NCBI GenBank assembly: GCA_910584395.1
Contig: CAJUAS010000008.1
Span: 1-45,350, forward strand
Direction: 5' to 3'
Length of the DNA: 45,350 nt
Source: an uncultured Oscillospiraceae bacterium
GTDB lineage: Bacteria; Bacillota; Clostridia; Oscillospirales; Oscillospiraceae
Shown: positions 23,103 through 33,500 of the stretch, one piece after another
Numbering within the stretch: position 1 is the stretch's first letter
Layout of the letters: every line of letters begins with the position of its first letter
Translations under genes and position numbers: made by a program
The notes under the pieces: model-generated
Database searches by the model: none
Seen by the model: the letters and a program-made list of their open reading frames with translations, nothing else
Told to the model about the DNA's origin: nothing

Positions 23103-23915
23103 TTTTTTGGCCCTGTTTGGTTAATTACTTAACCATTTTAGCCCGCTTTTTTGTTCCATTCATCACGCTAAAGTTTCGCTCTTTTCAAAACCCGCAAATC
23201 CTTGCGGCACAGTCAATGGAACAAGGTTTTTCAAAAAAGTCAAATTTGTTCCATTGGTCTTGGGGCGTTTTTGGGCCTTGGCCCGCTCGATTTTGCACAC
23301 CCTGCACACCTCTCTGCACACCCTTGTAACACCGTCAAACCCTTGCAATATCAGCATTTCTATTTTTGGCCTGAACGCCTGACCGTTACTTTCTGCACGG
23401 ATTAACGCCCCGTTTGCACACCTTGACCCCTTGCATTTTTGCCGGGGGTCTGCTATACTACCCTCGAAGGGCCGTGGCGCCCGTCCTCAAGGTCTTCTGC
23501 TGTGACTTCCGGGACGGACAAAGCGGCCCTTCATCCTGCCCAAAAGCCTGTTGTCATGCGGGTTTCAGCCGTTGCCGCTCTCCGGCCGGCTCGCGCAGAT
23601 CAGCCTCGCGGCGCACAAAAAAAGACGCCGGCTCGCTGCCGACGCCTCTCAGGGACAAGATTGTTGATAATTGACCGCCGTTTCCCGGCTCTGTCCCGCC
23701 CTCAACCCGTTGAAATCCGGGGGTTTTCCAGCCTTTCCCCGGCCTGTCCCGCCTTATCCCTCATTTCTCATATATCCTGTCCCTGTACACAGTTCCCTCA
23801 CTTGTATACGGAAGGTTTTTCGCTGTTTGAGCCACTTTTTTAAGAAAAGTTTTTAAAGTTCAGAGGGTTGCACAAGTCGCACAGTTTCTTTTTGGGCGTT
23901 TTGTCAACAAAATTG
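23103..23915. other. Repeat-bearing intergenic region without a credible gene
   Basis: About 0.8 kb, less GC-rich than its surroundings at the left. No frame has both a ribosome site and recognisable protein character. It contains a 10-bp inverted repeat AATGGAACAA...TTGTTCCATT (23215-23224, 23246-23255), a further GTTCCATT at 23153, and four TGCACACC units (23294, 23303, 23315, 23415). A leftward terminator-like hairpin lies at 23617-23646. The left half could be an iteron-type region or the decayed edge of a mobile element; neither can be shown. Confidence 0.45.
23617..23646 (-). terminator. Leftward terminator-like hairpin
   Basis: On the minus strand GGCGTCGGC pairs imperfectly with GCCGGCGTC and is followed by seven T. 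No obvious leftward gene ends here except read-through from the SLH gene at 23995. Confidence 0.5.
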
Positions 23916-23949
23916 GAAAGCCCCACGGCCGCAAGGCCGTGGGGCTTTC
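23916..23949. terminator. Terminator of the SLH protein gene
   Basis: A 15-bp perfect GC-rich stem (23916-23930 with 23935-23949) closed by a 4-nt loop, followed on the minus strand by a T-rich tract. It lies 45 bp after the stop of the leftward 2162-codon gene. Confidence 0.92.
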
Positions 23950-23994
23950 ACAGGAAGGAAGGATTTTCGCGCCTGTATAGACGCTGGGAATTGC

Positions 23995-26900
23995 TTACTT
24001 GATCAGTGCGATAAATCGGTCAAGCATCACCGCCACTTCCGCGCGGGTGACCTTGGCGGTGGGGTCAAGGTTGTTCTGGCCCTTGCCCTTCAAAATGCCG
24101 TTGGCCACACACCAAGCTACGCCGTCGGCGGCCCAGTCGCCGGTAGAATCGCCGTCGGTAAACTGGTCAAGGGCCGTGGAATCCGCTTTAGTGTCCAAAC
24201 CGATGAGCTTGGCGTAGCGGCACAGCATCACCGCCAACTGCTCCCGGGTGATCACATCGTCGGGGGCGAAGATCTCGTCGGTGTAGCCGGTGACAACGCC
24301 GGCCTTGGCTGCCCAAGCCACGCCTTCGGTGTAATACTTGCCCTCGGCAACATCTTGGAAGGTCACTTCATAGTCCGTCTTGCCCTGAGACAGGCGGTGC
24401 AAAACGGTTGCCAGAGAGCCACGGGTCATGGGGCTGACCATGTCGTACTTGTTGTCACCCACGCCTTCCACCAGCTTGAGCGCGGCGGCGTTGTGGATGG
24501 CCTTGTCAGCCCAGTGTCCCTCGGGAACGTCGTCAAAACGGGTCTCAGGCTCGGAGATGGTGGCGGGAATTTCCGCCTTGACCAGCTCCTCGCCGTTTTC
24601 GTCAGTGACGGTGATGGTGATGTCCCCGTTCTTGGTGGTGACGGTCTCGGACTTCGTGCCGTCAGGCTGGGTCACCGTCTCGGTCACCGTGCCGTCCGGC
24701 TTGGTGACGGTGGTGACCTTGCTGCCGTCCTCCCGGGTCTCGGTGGTGGTGGAGGAACCGGAACCGCCGGAGGTCACGCCCACCCTGACGGTGCAGGAGG
24801 CGGTGGTCTGCTCATAATTGTCCGTCCCCAGCAGCGTGGCGGTGAAGGTGTAGGTCTTATGGTCGCCGGGCAGCTCCACGGTATAGGTGCCGTCCTCATT
24901 GCGGGTCATGGGCAGCATCAGGTCACTGGCCTCCACATAGAACCCGGTGCGGTCCGCATAGTCGGGCAGGGTGACGGTCAGGGTGACCTCCCCCGCTCCG
25001 CTCAAGGTGCTGCGGTTGGCGGCGATCTTGATCTCCGGGGTCGCCTTTTCGATGGTCACCTTGGCCTGACCCTGAACGCCAGCCATCCCGTTGGCGGCGA
25101 CCTTGTACCAGACCATGTGCTCACCCACCGCACTGAAGGTGGGGTTGGCGGCGTGGAAGTTCACGCCGTCGCTGGAATAGGTCACGCTGGCCCTTCCGTC
25201 CACAGGGTCGGTCACGGCCACTTGGATGCCGTGGGCAAGGCCGTCGTACGCGGTCACCACGTCCGCCGCCGTGGCCTGCACTGCGGGAAGTCCGTTCACG
25301 GTCACAATGCAGGTATCCTTGACTGTCTCGTCCGCCTGCGCGGTAACGGTGATGGTCGCCGTTCCGGGGGCGACGCCGGTAATCACGCCGTTGGCCACGG
25401 TGACCACCGCCGGGTCGCTGCTTTCCCAGAGGACGGTCTTGTTGGTGGCATTGGAGGGCGCAACATACGCCACCAGCGTGTCGCTTCCGCCCACATCAAC
25501 GGACACGCTGGCCCGCTTGATCTCCACATAGACGGGCATCACCCCGTCAGCGTCGGCGGCGACTACCTCGCCGGTGGGCTGAGACAGCACCGTCCCGGAG
25601 AAGCCGCCGCCCTCCACGGCGGTAGCCTTCAGCACAATGTGCTTGCCCTCGGACAGTTGGGTGATCGCACGGCTGCGGCCGGTCGCCCCTTCGATCTCCT
25701 CCACACTTGCAACCGTGCCGTCACCGTTCAGCGTCGCCCAACACCACTGATAGGTCACGTGGGCGTCCGCCTCGGCGGGGGTAATGTTGGCGGTGAGCCG
25801 CTGGCCCACCTTGGCAACGCCGGAAATGCTCACCTTTTCCAGCGGCACGATCTTCTGCTCGCCCTCCACGGTGATGGTCAAGGCATTCTCCACCACGCCG
25901 GCAGCAATGTAGATCGCCCCGGTCTCCTTGGTGTAGGTAAAATCGGTAAACGCCTGTCCGCCCATGGTGACGGTGATCGTGTCAGGGAGCTGATACCCCT
26001 CATCCGGGGTAACTGCGGCGACAAACTCCTGATGCCAGCCGGCTCTCGCGGGGGCGGAGAGGAAGCTCACCCGCTCGCGGACGTACTCCACCGGGAAGGT
26101 CTTCAATACGCCGTCGCCGCGGACGGTCACATCCTGCGTCACGCCGTGGGCAAAGGTCAGCACCCGCGCCGCAGAATTGTTGGGATCGGTGGTGTAGGTG
26201 TAGTCGGTGAACCGCTGGTTCGTTGCCGTCGTGGTCACCGTCAGCGACCGGGGCATCTCGTAGCCGTCAGCCGGGGTCAGCGTAATGGTGAAGGGCGTGC
26301 CGTGGGTGGCGGTATGGTTCTCCGCCGCGCCCATGCTGCAGGTGATGTTGGTCAGGCTGTGGCCGATGGTGTAGGTTTTCAGCTCAAATTCAGCGGTCAC
26401 CGTCACCGCCTCACCGGGCATGGTGAAGGTGTAGGTCTCATAGGTCTTGCCGTCCTCGGTGACCGGGTCACTCTCCGTGAGCTGAAGTGCCGTGTTGCTC
26501 ACATCCCCAGTGACCGTCAAACCGTTCTCCTTAAGCTGATAGCCCTCGGCGGGACGGACAGTGAGGACACGCTCCTCCCCTGCGGCGGCCTGACCGCGCC
26601 GGCGGGTCACCGTGCCGGCGCCGGCCGGGGTCATCGTCCCGATGTTGATCAGGTACAGAGTCACGTCATGGGGCGCGACGGTGACGGTGATGGCAACGCC
26701 CGCCTTGTGGGTGTCCGTCTCCGCGATGCGGACGTTGTAGTCGCCCGTGGCCAGACCGGTGACCTCTGTGCCGGTCACCTCCTGATACGCGCTGTCCGGG
26801 GACGCGACCGGCTTATACTCGTAGGTGTTCCCGTCATCCGTGGGGAAGCCCACGATCTTGCCGTCGTTCCCTGCGGCGGTAGCGGGTTCGCCGTGGATGC

Positions 26901-29900
26901 CCGACGCGCCCGCTCCGGGGATGATCGGGCCGTCCGCCTTGGCGACCGTCCCGGTGGTGTAGGTGGTCTCGCCGAAATAATAGTCTCCCCCGGCGGTGAC
27001 CTTCACGGTGAGCTTTTGGCCAATGTCCTCCTTCACCGGGGTGTAGGTCTTGGTTGTGGCCAAAGCCGTGCCCTCGGCAGTCTCTCCGCGATACCACGCA
27101 TAGGTCAGGTCGTTCTTGGCCGCCTCAATGATGTCGTTGACATCGGCGGTCAGCTCGCTTCCGAACTTCAGCTCGCCGCTTACCGCAGCCTGACCCACGA
27201 TCTGCTGCTTCACGGTGACGTGAACGGTCTTGACAAGGCTTCCGTTTGCCGCGCTGGCGGCGGTGATGTCGGTCTCGCCCACGCCCTGCGCGGTGATGAG
27301 GGCGTTCTGGCTGCCCGTGTCATTTGCCCACGGCTTGGTCACCGTAGCCACGGCGCTGCTGCCCGTCCTCCAGACGATGGTCTTATCGCTGGTGTCGGCA
27401 GGAGTAAGGGTGGGCACGACCACCTGTGTGCCGGGGGCGCTCCCCGGACGGAGGATCAGCTCCACATTGGTCACATCCAGCTCCAGAGCCGTCGGCAGCG
27501 TGACCACCCGCACCGTCCGGTGGGTCTGCAGGCCGGGCTTTTGCTGAGAGCGGACGTAGATCTCCGCCGTGCCGGGGGCGACGGCGGTGACAAGGCCGTT
27601 TTGATCCACGGTGGCCACCCCTTCATCGGTACTCCACCATGTCACCGCCTTGTTGGTGGCGTCAGCGGGGTTGACGGTGGGAACCAACGTCTTGGTGGAG
27701 CTTTGCTCCGCCATGGCCGGGTTGGTGTAGAGGGTAAATTCCCCTGTCTCCGCAAAGATCACGTTGGCAACGGCCTTGCCCACGGTCACTTTTCGGGTGT
27801 CGGTCAGGCCGTTGGAGGTGGTGATGGTCACGGTGGCCTCCCCCGCCTTCAGGCCGGTGATGGTGGCGGTAGAATAGGCCGCGTCCATGTCGGGGTCTTT
27901 CCTTGCCTCAGGCGGGGCTTCCACACGAAGCACATCTGCGGGGGCAACGCTCCATGTCACCGCCAGATCCACCCCCTGAGCAGGGGTAATGGTGGCCTTC
28001 AAGGGGGTAGAGCCGTCCACGTCCACCACCTCATTGGCGGAAGTGGAGCGGAGAATGGATACGCTGGTGATGGCGTTGGTCACCGTCTGCTGCGTAGTGG
28101 CGGAGACCACACCGCTGTAATCGCCCGTACCCGCGGCCTCCACCTTCAGATGCCGCCCCGCGTCCGCCGACTGGGGCGCGTAGGTCGCGCCGGTCGCGCC
28201 CTCAATGAGCGTCCAAGCGTCCTCCGTCGCGCCGGCCCTGAACCACTGGTAGGCCGCCGTAGCCCCCGCAGGGGTCACCGTGGCGGTAACCGCGCCGCTT
28301 GTCTCGTCCTTTTCCAGCGTCACGCCGGTCAGATACGTTTTGAGGACGGCGGGCGTCAGGGTCACATTGTAAGCAGGCATACGGAACTGGACATAGTAGC
28401 CCCGTTCCTTGTGCGCCGTGCCGTTATGGGTGACGTGCAGGATGTTTTCGGTGGCGGAAACGCTGTCGTCCGCTGTTTTGCGCACCTGCAAAGGCGCGGT
28501 CATCTGCTTTGCCGAAGGGTTCGCGCTGTAGACGTTCACCACGTCGCCCTCGCTGGCAAGGAACGTCCCATCTGCGCTTCCCGCAGGCAGAGAAGTTTCC
28601 GCGCCAACTGCATATGCTGTCAGCGTGTCCGGCATGGTGATGGTGTACTTGCTGTCCGCGCGGGTGATATAGAGATCCTTCACCGTAACGGTGGTGTTGT
28701 TGCCGCCGCAGACGAAGGCGACCGCCCCTGCGGCGGCCGGGCAATGGCCGTTTCCGGCGTCCGCGTTGTCAATGACCTGTATGCCGTCGATCCACAGGCT
28801 CACCTTGGCCGTACCGCCGTCCTGACGCAAGGTGATCTTAAAGTGGCGGGTGTCGCCGGGGAGGAAGGACGGGCCGGAGAGGGCGGTGCTGGCGCCGTTG
28901 CTGCCGCCGCTCGTACCCTGACTGTTCCAAGTGTTGGCGGCGACGTTCGCTTGCCCCACGTAGAGGTAATTGCTGGCGTTGGTGTGCCGCAGAGCCACAC
29001 CGAACCCGGCGGTGGTGCTGCTGCCGCTGCGGGTGGCGTCAAACTCCACCGTCACGTCGGCGGCGTTGACGCCGGTGAGCCTGACTTGGTTGGCGGAGTG
29101 GCTGGTGCCGTTAAAGACCATCACCGTTCCGTTCTCCTGCCGCACGGTGGTGTTGGCGCCGTCCGTGTGGGCGGGAAGCTGGCTCGTCATGTCGTAGGAA
29201 TAGTCGGCCTGACCGATGGCGGTCAAAGCCACCGTTCCGCCGTCAAAGGTCGCCGTGGGGCTGTCGGTGGTGACGGTCACCGCCGTCTCCCCGATGGCCG
29301 CGCCGTAGTCCGTCTTGGCGGCGCGGACCTTGTAGCTCCCTGCGGCCAAGGAATTGACGTTCAGCTCAAACGTGCCGCCCGCCTCCGTGACGGCGGAGAC
29401 GCCGGGCACGGTGGTATAGGGGGCGGCGGCCTGAACCAGCGTCACCGCCGCGCCCACCAGTCCTTCTGTCCCGTCGGTCACCGTGCCGGTGATCTTACGC
29501 GACACCTGCTGCATTGTAATGATGTGGCCGGACACGTTTTGGTCGGTTACCGTCAACGTGCCGCCGCCGGTGACCTCATAGCCGTTCAGAGTCACGCTCA
29601 CGGTGTAAGTCCCGGCGCGCAGGGTGACGGAGTATTCACCATCGGCATTGGTGGTGTCGGTCGTACCCCCGATGTTCACTACCGCGCCCGCCAGCGGACT
29701 TGCGCCGTCGGTCACCGTGCCCGAGACGGTGTAGGTCGTGGCCTCCGGGGCGGCCACCACGCGGATCTCCGCGGCGTGCATATATTGGTCGGTGTTTCCG
29801 TTTCCTGCGGTATGGACACCCACCAGCTTGATATACTTTGCCTGTACCGGGGTGAAGTTTACCACCTCCCAAGCTCCGGTGGGCAACATACCTCTGCCTT

Positions 29901-30483
29901 CCACATTTTCAAAGGCAGCCCAGTCTCCACTGGCTACGGAAGTCCAATCCGTTCCGTTCTGACTGACCTCAACGCGATAGCTTGTCACATAGCCGTTCCC
30001 GTTCACCGTAGGGGTGGCGCTGGAGTTTGCGCTGGTATAGTCTGAACGGGGACGGTAGCGGAATGCCGAGACCCATTTGGTTTCAGGCAGCTCCGCCGCG
30101 ATCCAGCGGCCGCTTTCGTTCGTTGCAAGGTTGGAATGCCAAAAGGTATTCATTTGGTTGTCTGCGGCATACCCCTTCGGCCCTTCCGTAGCGTGGGTCG
30201 TAGAGTTTTCGCTGGATACCGTCAGCGTATAGGTGGTGCAGTCGATATCCCGGCTGCTGTCATCCGCCGCAATGTCGTCAGAGGTGTATTCCTCCGCAAA
30301 GGGCGCAGCGGGAATGTCGTCCTCCATCACCGCCGGAGCGGCGGCGTGACCGCCGTCCTCCACCGCCGGGACGGCGGGCCGTTCCTCATCCCGCCGCACC
30401 GCCAGCGCGGAGACGGGGAGCAAGGACAACGCCATGACCAAAGCCAGCAGCAGCGCGCCCCAACGTTTCCAAGTTTTATTCAT
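23995..30483 (-). CDS. Giant SLH-anchored multi-domain surface protein (carbohydrate-binding, Ig-like)
   Basis: A 2162-residue exported protein. The signal peptide (about 1-28) aligns with that of the SLH protein at 36336 if the start is MNKTWKRW at 30483 rather than MMIL at 30495. In order: F5/8 type C-like domain (about 70-245, YAADNQMNTFWHS), carboxypeptidase-regulatory-like beta domains (about 250-420), a LamG/DUF1080-like sandwich (about 420-620), Big_2 and other Ig-like domains, 'bacterial repeat' modules, a Thr/Asp/Gly stalk (about 1910-1980) and three SLH repeats (about 1980-2162) that bind the wall polysaccharide. I see no catalytic domain. It starts 34 bp after the GH36-like gene, so they probably share a transcript. 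Confidence 0.88.
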   Translation of the reverse strand: MNKTWKRWGALLLALVMALSLLPVSALAVRRDEERPAVPAVEDGGHAAAPAVMEDDIPAAPFAEEYTSDDIAADDSSRDIDCTTYTLTVSSENSTTHATEGPKGYAADNQMNTFWHSNLATNESGRWIAAELPETKWVSAFRYRPRSDYTSANSSATPTVNGNGYVTSYRVEVSQNGTDWTSVASGDWAAFENVEGRGMLPTGAWEVVNFTPVQAKYIKLVGVHTAGNGNTDQYMHAAEIRVVAAPEATTYTVSGTVTDGASPLAGAVVNIGGTTDTTNADGEYSVTLRAGTYTVSVTLNGYEVTGGGTLTVTDQNVSGHIITMQQVSRKITGTVTDGTEGLVGAAVTLVQAAAPYTTVPGVSAVTEAGGTFELNVNSLAAGSYKVRAAKTDYGAAIGETAVTVTTDSPTATFDGGTVALTAIGQADYSYDMTSQLPAHTDGANTTVRQENGTVMVFNGTSHSANQVRLTGVNAADVTVEFDATRSGSSTTAGFGVALRHTNASNYLYVGQANVAANTWNSQGTSGGSNGASTALSGPSFLPGDTRHFKITLRQDGGTAKVSLWIDGIQVIDNADAGNGHCPAAAGAVAFVCGGNNTTVTVKDLYITRADSKYTITMPDTLTAYAVGAETSLPAGSADGTFLASEGDVVNVYSANPSAKQMTAPLQVRKTADDSVSATENILHVTHNGTAHKERGYYVQFRMPAYNVTLTPAVLKTYLTGVTLEKDETSGAVTATVTPAGATAAYQWFRAGATEDAWTLIEGATGATYAPQSADAGRHLKVEAAGTGDYSGVVSATTQQTVTNAITSVSILRSTSANEVVDVDGSTPLKATITPAQGVDLAVTWSVAPADVLRVEAPPEARKDPDMDAAYSTATITGLKAGEATVTITTSNGLTDTRKVTVGKAVANVIFAETGEFTLYTNPAMAEQSSTKTLVPTVNPADATNKAVTWWSTDEGVATVDQNGLVTAVAPGTAEIYVRSQQKPGLQTHRTVRVVTLPTALELDVTNVELILRPGSAPGTQVVVPTLTPADTSDKTIVWRTGSSAVATVTKPWANDTGSQNALITAQGVGETDITAASAANGSLVKTVHVTVKQQIVGQAAVSGELKFGSELTADVNDIIEAAKNDLTYAWYRGETAEGTALATTKTYTPVKEDIGQKLTVKVTAGGDYYFGETTYTTGTVAKADGPIIPGAGASGIHGEPATAAGNDGKIVGFPTDDGNTYEYKPVASPDSAYQEVTGTEVTGLATGDYNVRIAETDTHKAGVAITVTVAPHDVTLYLINIGTMTPAGAGTVTRRRGQAAAGEERVLTVRPAEGYQLKENGLTVTGDVSNTALQLTESDPVTEDGKTYETYTFTMPGEAVTVTAEFELKTYTIGHSLTNITCSMGAAENHTATHGTPFTITLTPADGYEMPRSLTVTTTATNQRFTDYTYTTDPNNSAARVLTFAHGVTQDVTVRGDGVLKTFPVEYVRERVSFLSAPARAGWHQEFVAAVTPDEGYQLPDTITVTMGGQAFTDFTYTKETGAIYIAAGVVENALTITVEGEQKIVPLEKVSISGVAKVGQRLTANITPAEADAHVTYQWCWATLNGDGTVASVEEIEGATGRSRAITQLSEGKHIVLKATAVEGGGFSGTVLSQPTGEVVAADADGVMPVYVEIKRASVSVDVGGSDTLVAYVAPSNATNKTVLWESSDPAVVTVANGVITGVAPGTATITVTAQADETVKDTCIVTVNGLPAVQATAADVVTAYDGLAHGIQVAVTDPVDGRASVTYSSDGVNFHAANPTFSAVGEHMVWYKVAANGMAGVQGQAKVTIEKATPEIKIAANRSTLSGAGEVTLTVTLPDYADRTGFYVEASDLMLPMTRNEDGTYTVELPGDHKTYTFTATLLGTDNYEQTTASCTVRVGVTSGGSGSSTTTETREDGSKVTTVTKPDGTVTETVTQPDGTKSETVTTKNGDITITVTDENGEELVKAEIPATISEPETRFDDVPEGHWADKAIHNAAALKLVEGVGDNKYDMVSPMTRGSLATVLHRLSQGKTDYEVTFQDVAEGKYYTEGVAWAAKAGVVTGYTDEIFAPDDVITREQLAVMLCRYAKLIGLDTKADSTALDQFTDGDSTGDWAADGVAWCVANGILKGKGQNNLDPTAKVTRAEVAVMLDRFIALIK

Positions 30484-30516
30484 CAGGATCATCATCCTTT
30501 CCTTGTGTTGTCCAGA

Positions 30517-33500
30517 TTACCGTCCCAGCACTTCCAACTCATTGACATGGTTGGTGTTGCCGCTGCCGCTGCCGTGCATATACACCCGGACATAGCGGGC
30601 GTTCACCGGCTCGCTCAGGGTCAAGTGCAGGCCGCCCGACGTCTCCGCGTAGGTCTGGTCGCTGCCCAGACCCCGGTCGTGGAGAGTGCCGTCGGCGTCG
30701 GAGTTGTAGATCTGGTACACAACGCCGCTGAAATCCGCTGTTTCGGAAAGCTCGATCACTGTGCCGCGGTAGGTTCTGTTGTCGTCCCAGTAGCGGTAGA
30801 GGTTGACCCCGGATACGCTCTTGACCGCCCCCAGATCCACCTGCAAATAGGCGGATTCATTTTTATTGTCGCTGCCGAATTCGCCGTAATTTCCGGCGCA
30901 GTTGTTCTTTGTGCCGTCCACCGCCATGCTCATGGGGCGGGCTGTGCTGTTGGCCGCGTTGGTATTGTCCGCCGTCCATTTGGCGACGATGCTCTTGCCC
31001 TGAGCCAGATTCACCTCGCCGGTGGACGTGCCCGGCTCATCGGGGGTCTCGGTCCGGAGCTTTGCGGCCACCTCGTCATAGCCCAACGCGGTGTCCAGCA
31101 CCTCCGCCTTCACGTCGCCGTAGAAGCCGCTGCTGCCCACGGTGATGGCGGCGGCGGTCACGGTTTGGGTCGTAGCCCCCAGATAGGCCGAACCTTCCAG
31201 CGTACCGTCCACGTAGATTTTCATCATGCCGTTGTTTTCCTTCACGCCGGTGATCATATGCAAGTCGCCGTCGTTGACCACGTTCTTGGACACGGCGGTC
31301 TTGCCGTCTACAGTGAAGGTCGCCTTGCCGTCCTCCCGGATGCCCAAGGCATACTGGCTGCCCTGCGCCACCACCGTGCCGGTGGACACGGTGGACACCT
31401 CCGCGTTGACGGTAAAGCCGTTGCTGCCGGTGAGGGCGTTTGCCGAGGCCGCAAGCTCGCTCACGCCGTCCACCTTGGCGGAACGCTCCTGCGCGGCCAC
31501 GGTGTTCTCCGCGTGGTAGGGGAAGGAGATGGACGTTTCGGTCAGGGGATTCCCCGCCAGATCACTGATGCCGGAGGCCACAACGCGGACGTCCGCGCCA
31601 TCGGTCATCACCCCCGCCGGGACGGTGAGGTGGAAGGTGCAGTCATCGGCGCTGGCCTCTGCGGTCGCCGCTTCGCCGTTGACGGTAAACGTCCCACCGG
31701 TGACCTTTTCGTTGAATTTCACCGTCACGCCGTTGCCGCCGTCGCTGGAAGCCCACGCGAACTTGGGCGCGGTCTTGTCGCCGTTCTTGGAGAAGCGCAA
31801 GATACGCACCTCGTCGGGCTGGAGGGTCACGGTGTACTGCTGGCCATAGGTCAGCGTCCCGGTGGTGGCCGTCCCCGCCGTCAGGTTGTGGGAGTGCTCC
31901 ATGTGGTATTTCAGCGTTCCGGCGTTTTCGGGCACGCCGATGGTGCGGTCAAAGGTGATGGTCACGCTCTTGGCGGTGGTGGCCGGATTGCGGAAGGAGA
32001 TGAGGCCGTCCGTGCCGTCGAAGCAGGCGAAGCCGTAAGCGTTCTGCTCTCCGCCTCCGGTCACGCTGTTCAGCTTGACCGTACTGTACGGGCTTCCGCC
32101 GAACATCTTGGAATTGCGGAGCATATGATAGTTCTCCTCCGCCCATGAGAGGAACTCCGCGGTGACCTCATACTTGCCGGGGGTCATGATGCTGTCAGAG
32201 TAATATAGCTCCCAGAAGGCGGTGCCCCGGGTGGACTGCATATAGAGGTAGTTCTGGAACTGCTCGTCGGTGGCGGTGTTGATGTTCATGCCCGTATCCT
32301 GCTTGCCGTAAACAGGGTCGTGGTTGTAGATGTTGGACAGGGGGAACTGGAACTGATGGTTCTTGATGAAATCATAATAGGCCGCCTCACGGTAGGTGAG
32401 CTGCCTGTCCATCTTGCTGGCGCTGGAGCCCGCGTCCGATTGGTCATGGATGCACTGAATCCACACCGAGTTGGCCCACTGGAGATACCATGGGCTGGGG
32501 TTGACGTAGCAGGTGAGGGAGATCCACAGCTTGTTGATGTTATATTCCTTTTCCTTCTCCCGCACCACCTCCATCAGGTCGATCCAGCCCTCCCAAAGGT
32601 CGGTGACGTGGTACATCTGGCGATAGCCGCCGGTCATGTGGTGGTTGGCGTAGCCGGGTACGCCGTCAGTGGCCGCCCAGCTCCCGTACTGCCCGCTGTC
32701 GGCGAAGCCGTCCCACTTCCAGTAGTTGATGCCGTAGTCATGCATCCACTGGACTGCCATGTTGGTGAAGTTCTCCAGATATACCCGGTCGGCTACGTCG
32801 ATGGAGCCGCCGCCGTTGCTCCCCTTCCCCTTCGCGGCCATAATATTGGCGATCTCGCCTTGGTAATTGTAGCCGCCCCGGGGGCCGACCCACACGCCGA
32901 AGTTACTGCCGAAATTATGCACCAGCTCGCTGGAGGGGGTGAGTCCCTGAGGGAACTTCTCATTGAACTCCCAGAAGCCGGTCTGGTTCAGCGTAGTGCC
33001 CGAACGCCTGATTTTGGTCGTATCGGTGGGAACGGTGCTGTTGTAGTTGTTCCAGCCGTCGTCCACCACGTAGGAATCCAGCGGGCGGACGCCCACCTTG
33101 TTCAGCTCCTTGTCGATCTCAATGAAAGATTCCAAAATGTTGTCATCGTCGATGAACATCATGTTGTCGAACCACGAATTGTACTGGATGCGGAAATCGG
33201 AGGGGGTGGCGATGGACTTGATGTACTCGAAGAAGTCCGCCTGAATGACCGCGTTGTCCGTACTCCGGGCCGCCCCCGCCACCGTCTGCCATGTGACGTA
33301 CTTGCCGTCGGTGGTGAGCTGGTCGTCCGCCTCCAAGCGGGTGAAGGACTTGCCGGTGTAATAGCGCAGATAGCCCACGTTATCCACGATCTCGTTGTCC
33401 GCCACGGGGAATTCACAGCCGAAGAACATTCCTTGGATATAGATGGGCTGGCCCAGATTGGCCTTGAACTGCTCCATCTGGACGATCCCGCCCGCGTCGG

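Noticed and set aside
23294..23422. CRISPR array from the TGCACACC repeats
   Set aside because: Units are 8 bp, spaced 9, 12 and 100 bp, with no constant spacer length and no cas genes.
23414..23674. Open frames of 60-134 codons on the plus strand around 23414-23856
   Set aside because: No ribosome sites, proline/serine/arginine-rich translations without domains, and a terminator-like hairpin within them.
14765..23915. A single large integrative element from tRNA-Thr to the XRE island
   Set aside because: No copy of the tRNA 3' end (CAGTAGCTCCA) was found downstream, and the intact pst-pho operon between them looks like core DNA.
24355..30045. A 1896-codon open frame antisense to the SLH gene
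   Set aside because: No ribosome site or recognisable domain; Gly/His/Arg/Val-rich composition is that expected from reading the complement of GC-rich, Thr/Val/Asp-rich codons. Similar long antisense frames occur at 30136-32148, 32320-33900, 37185-39653 and 39654-43529.
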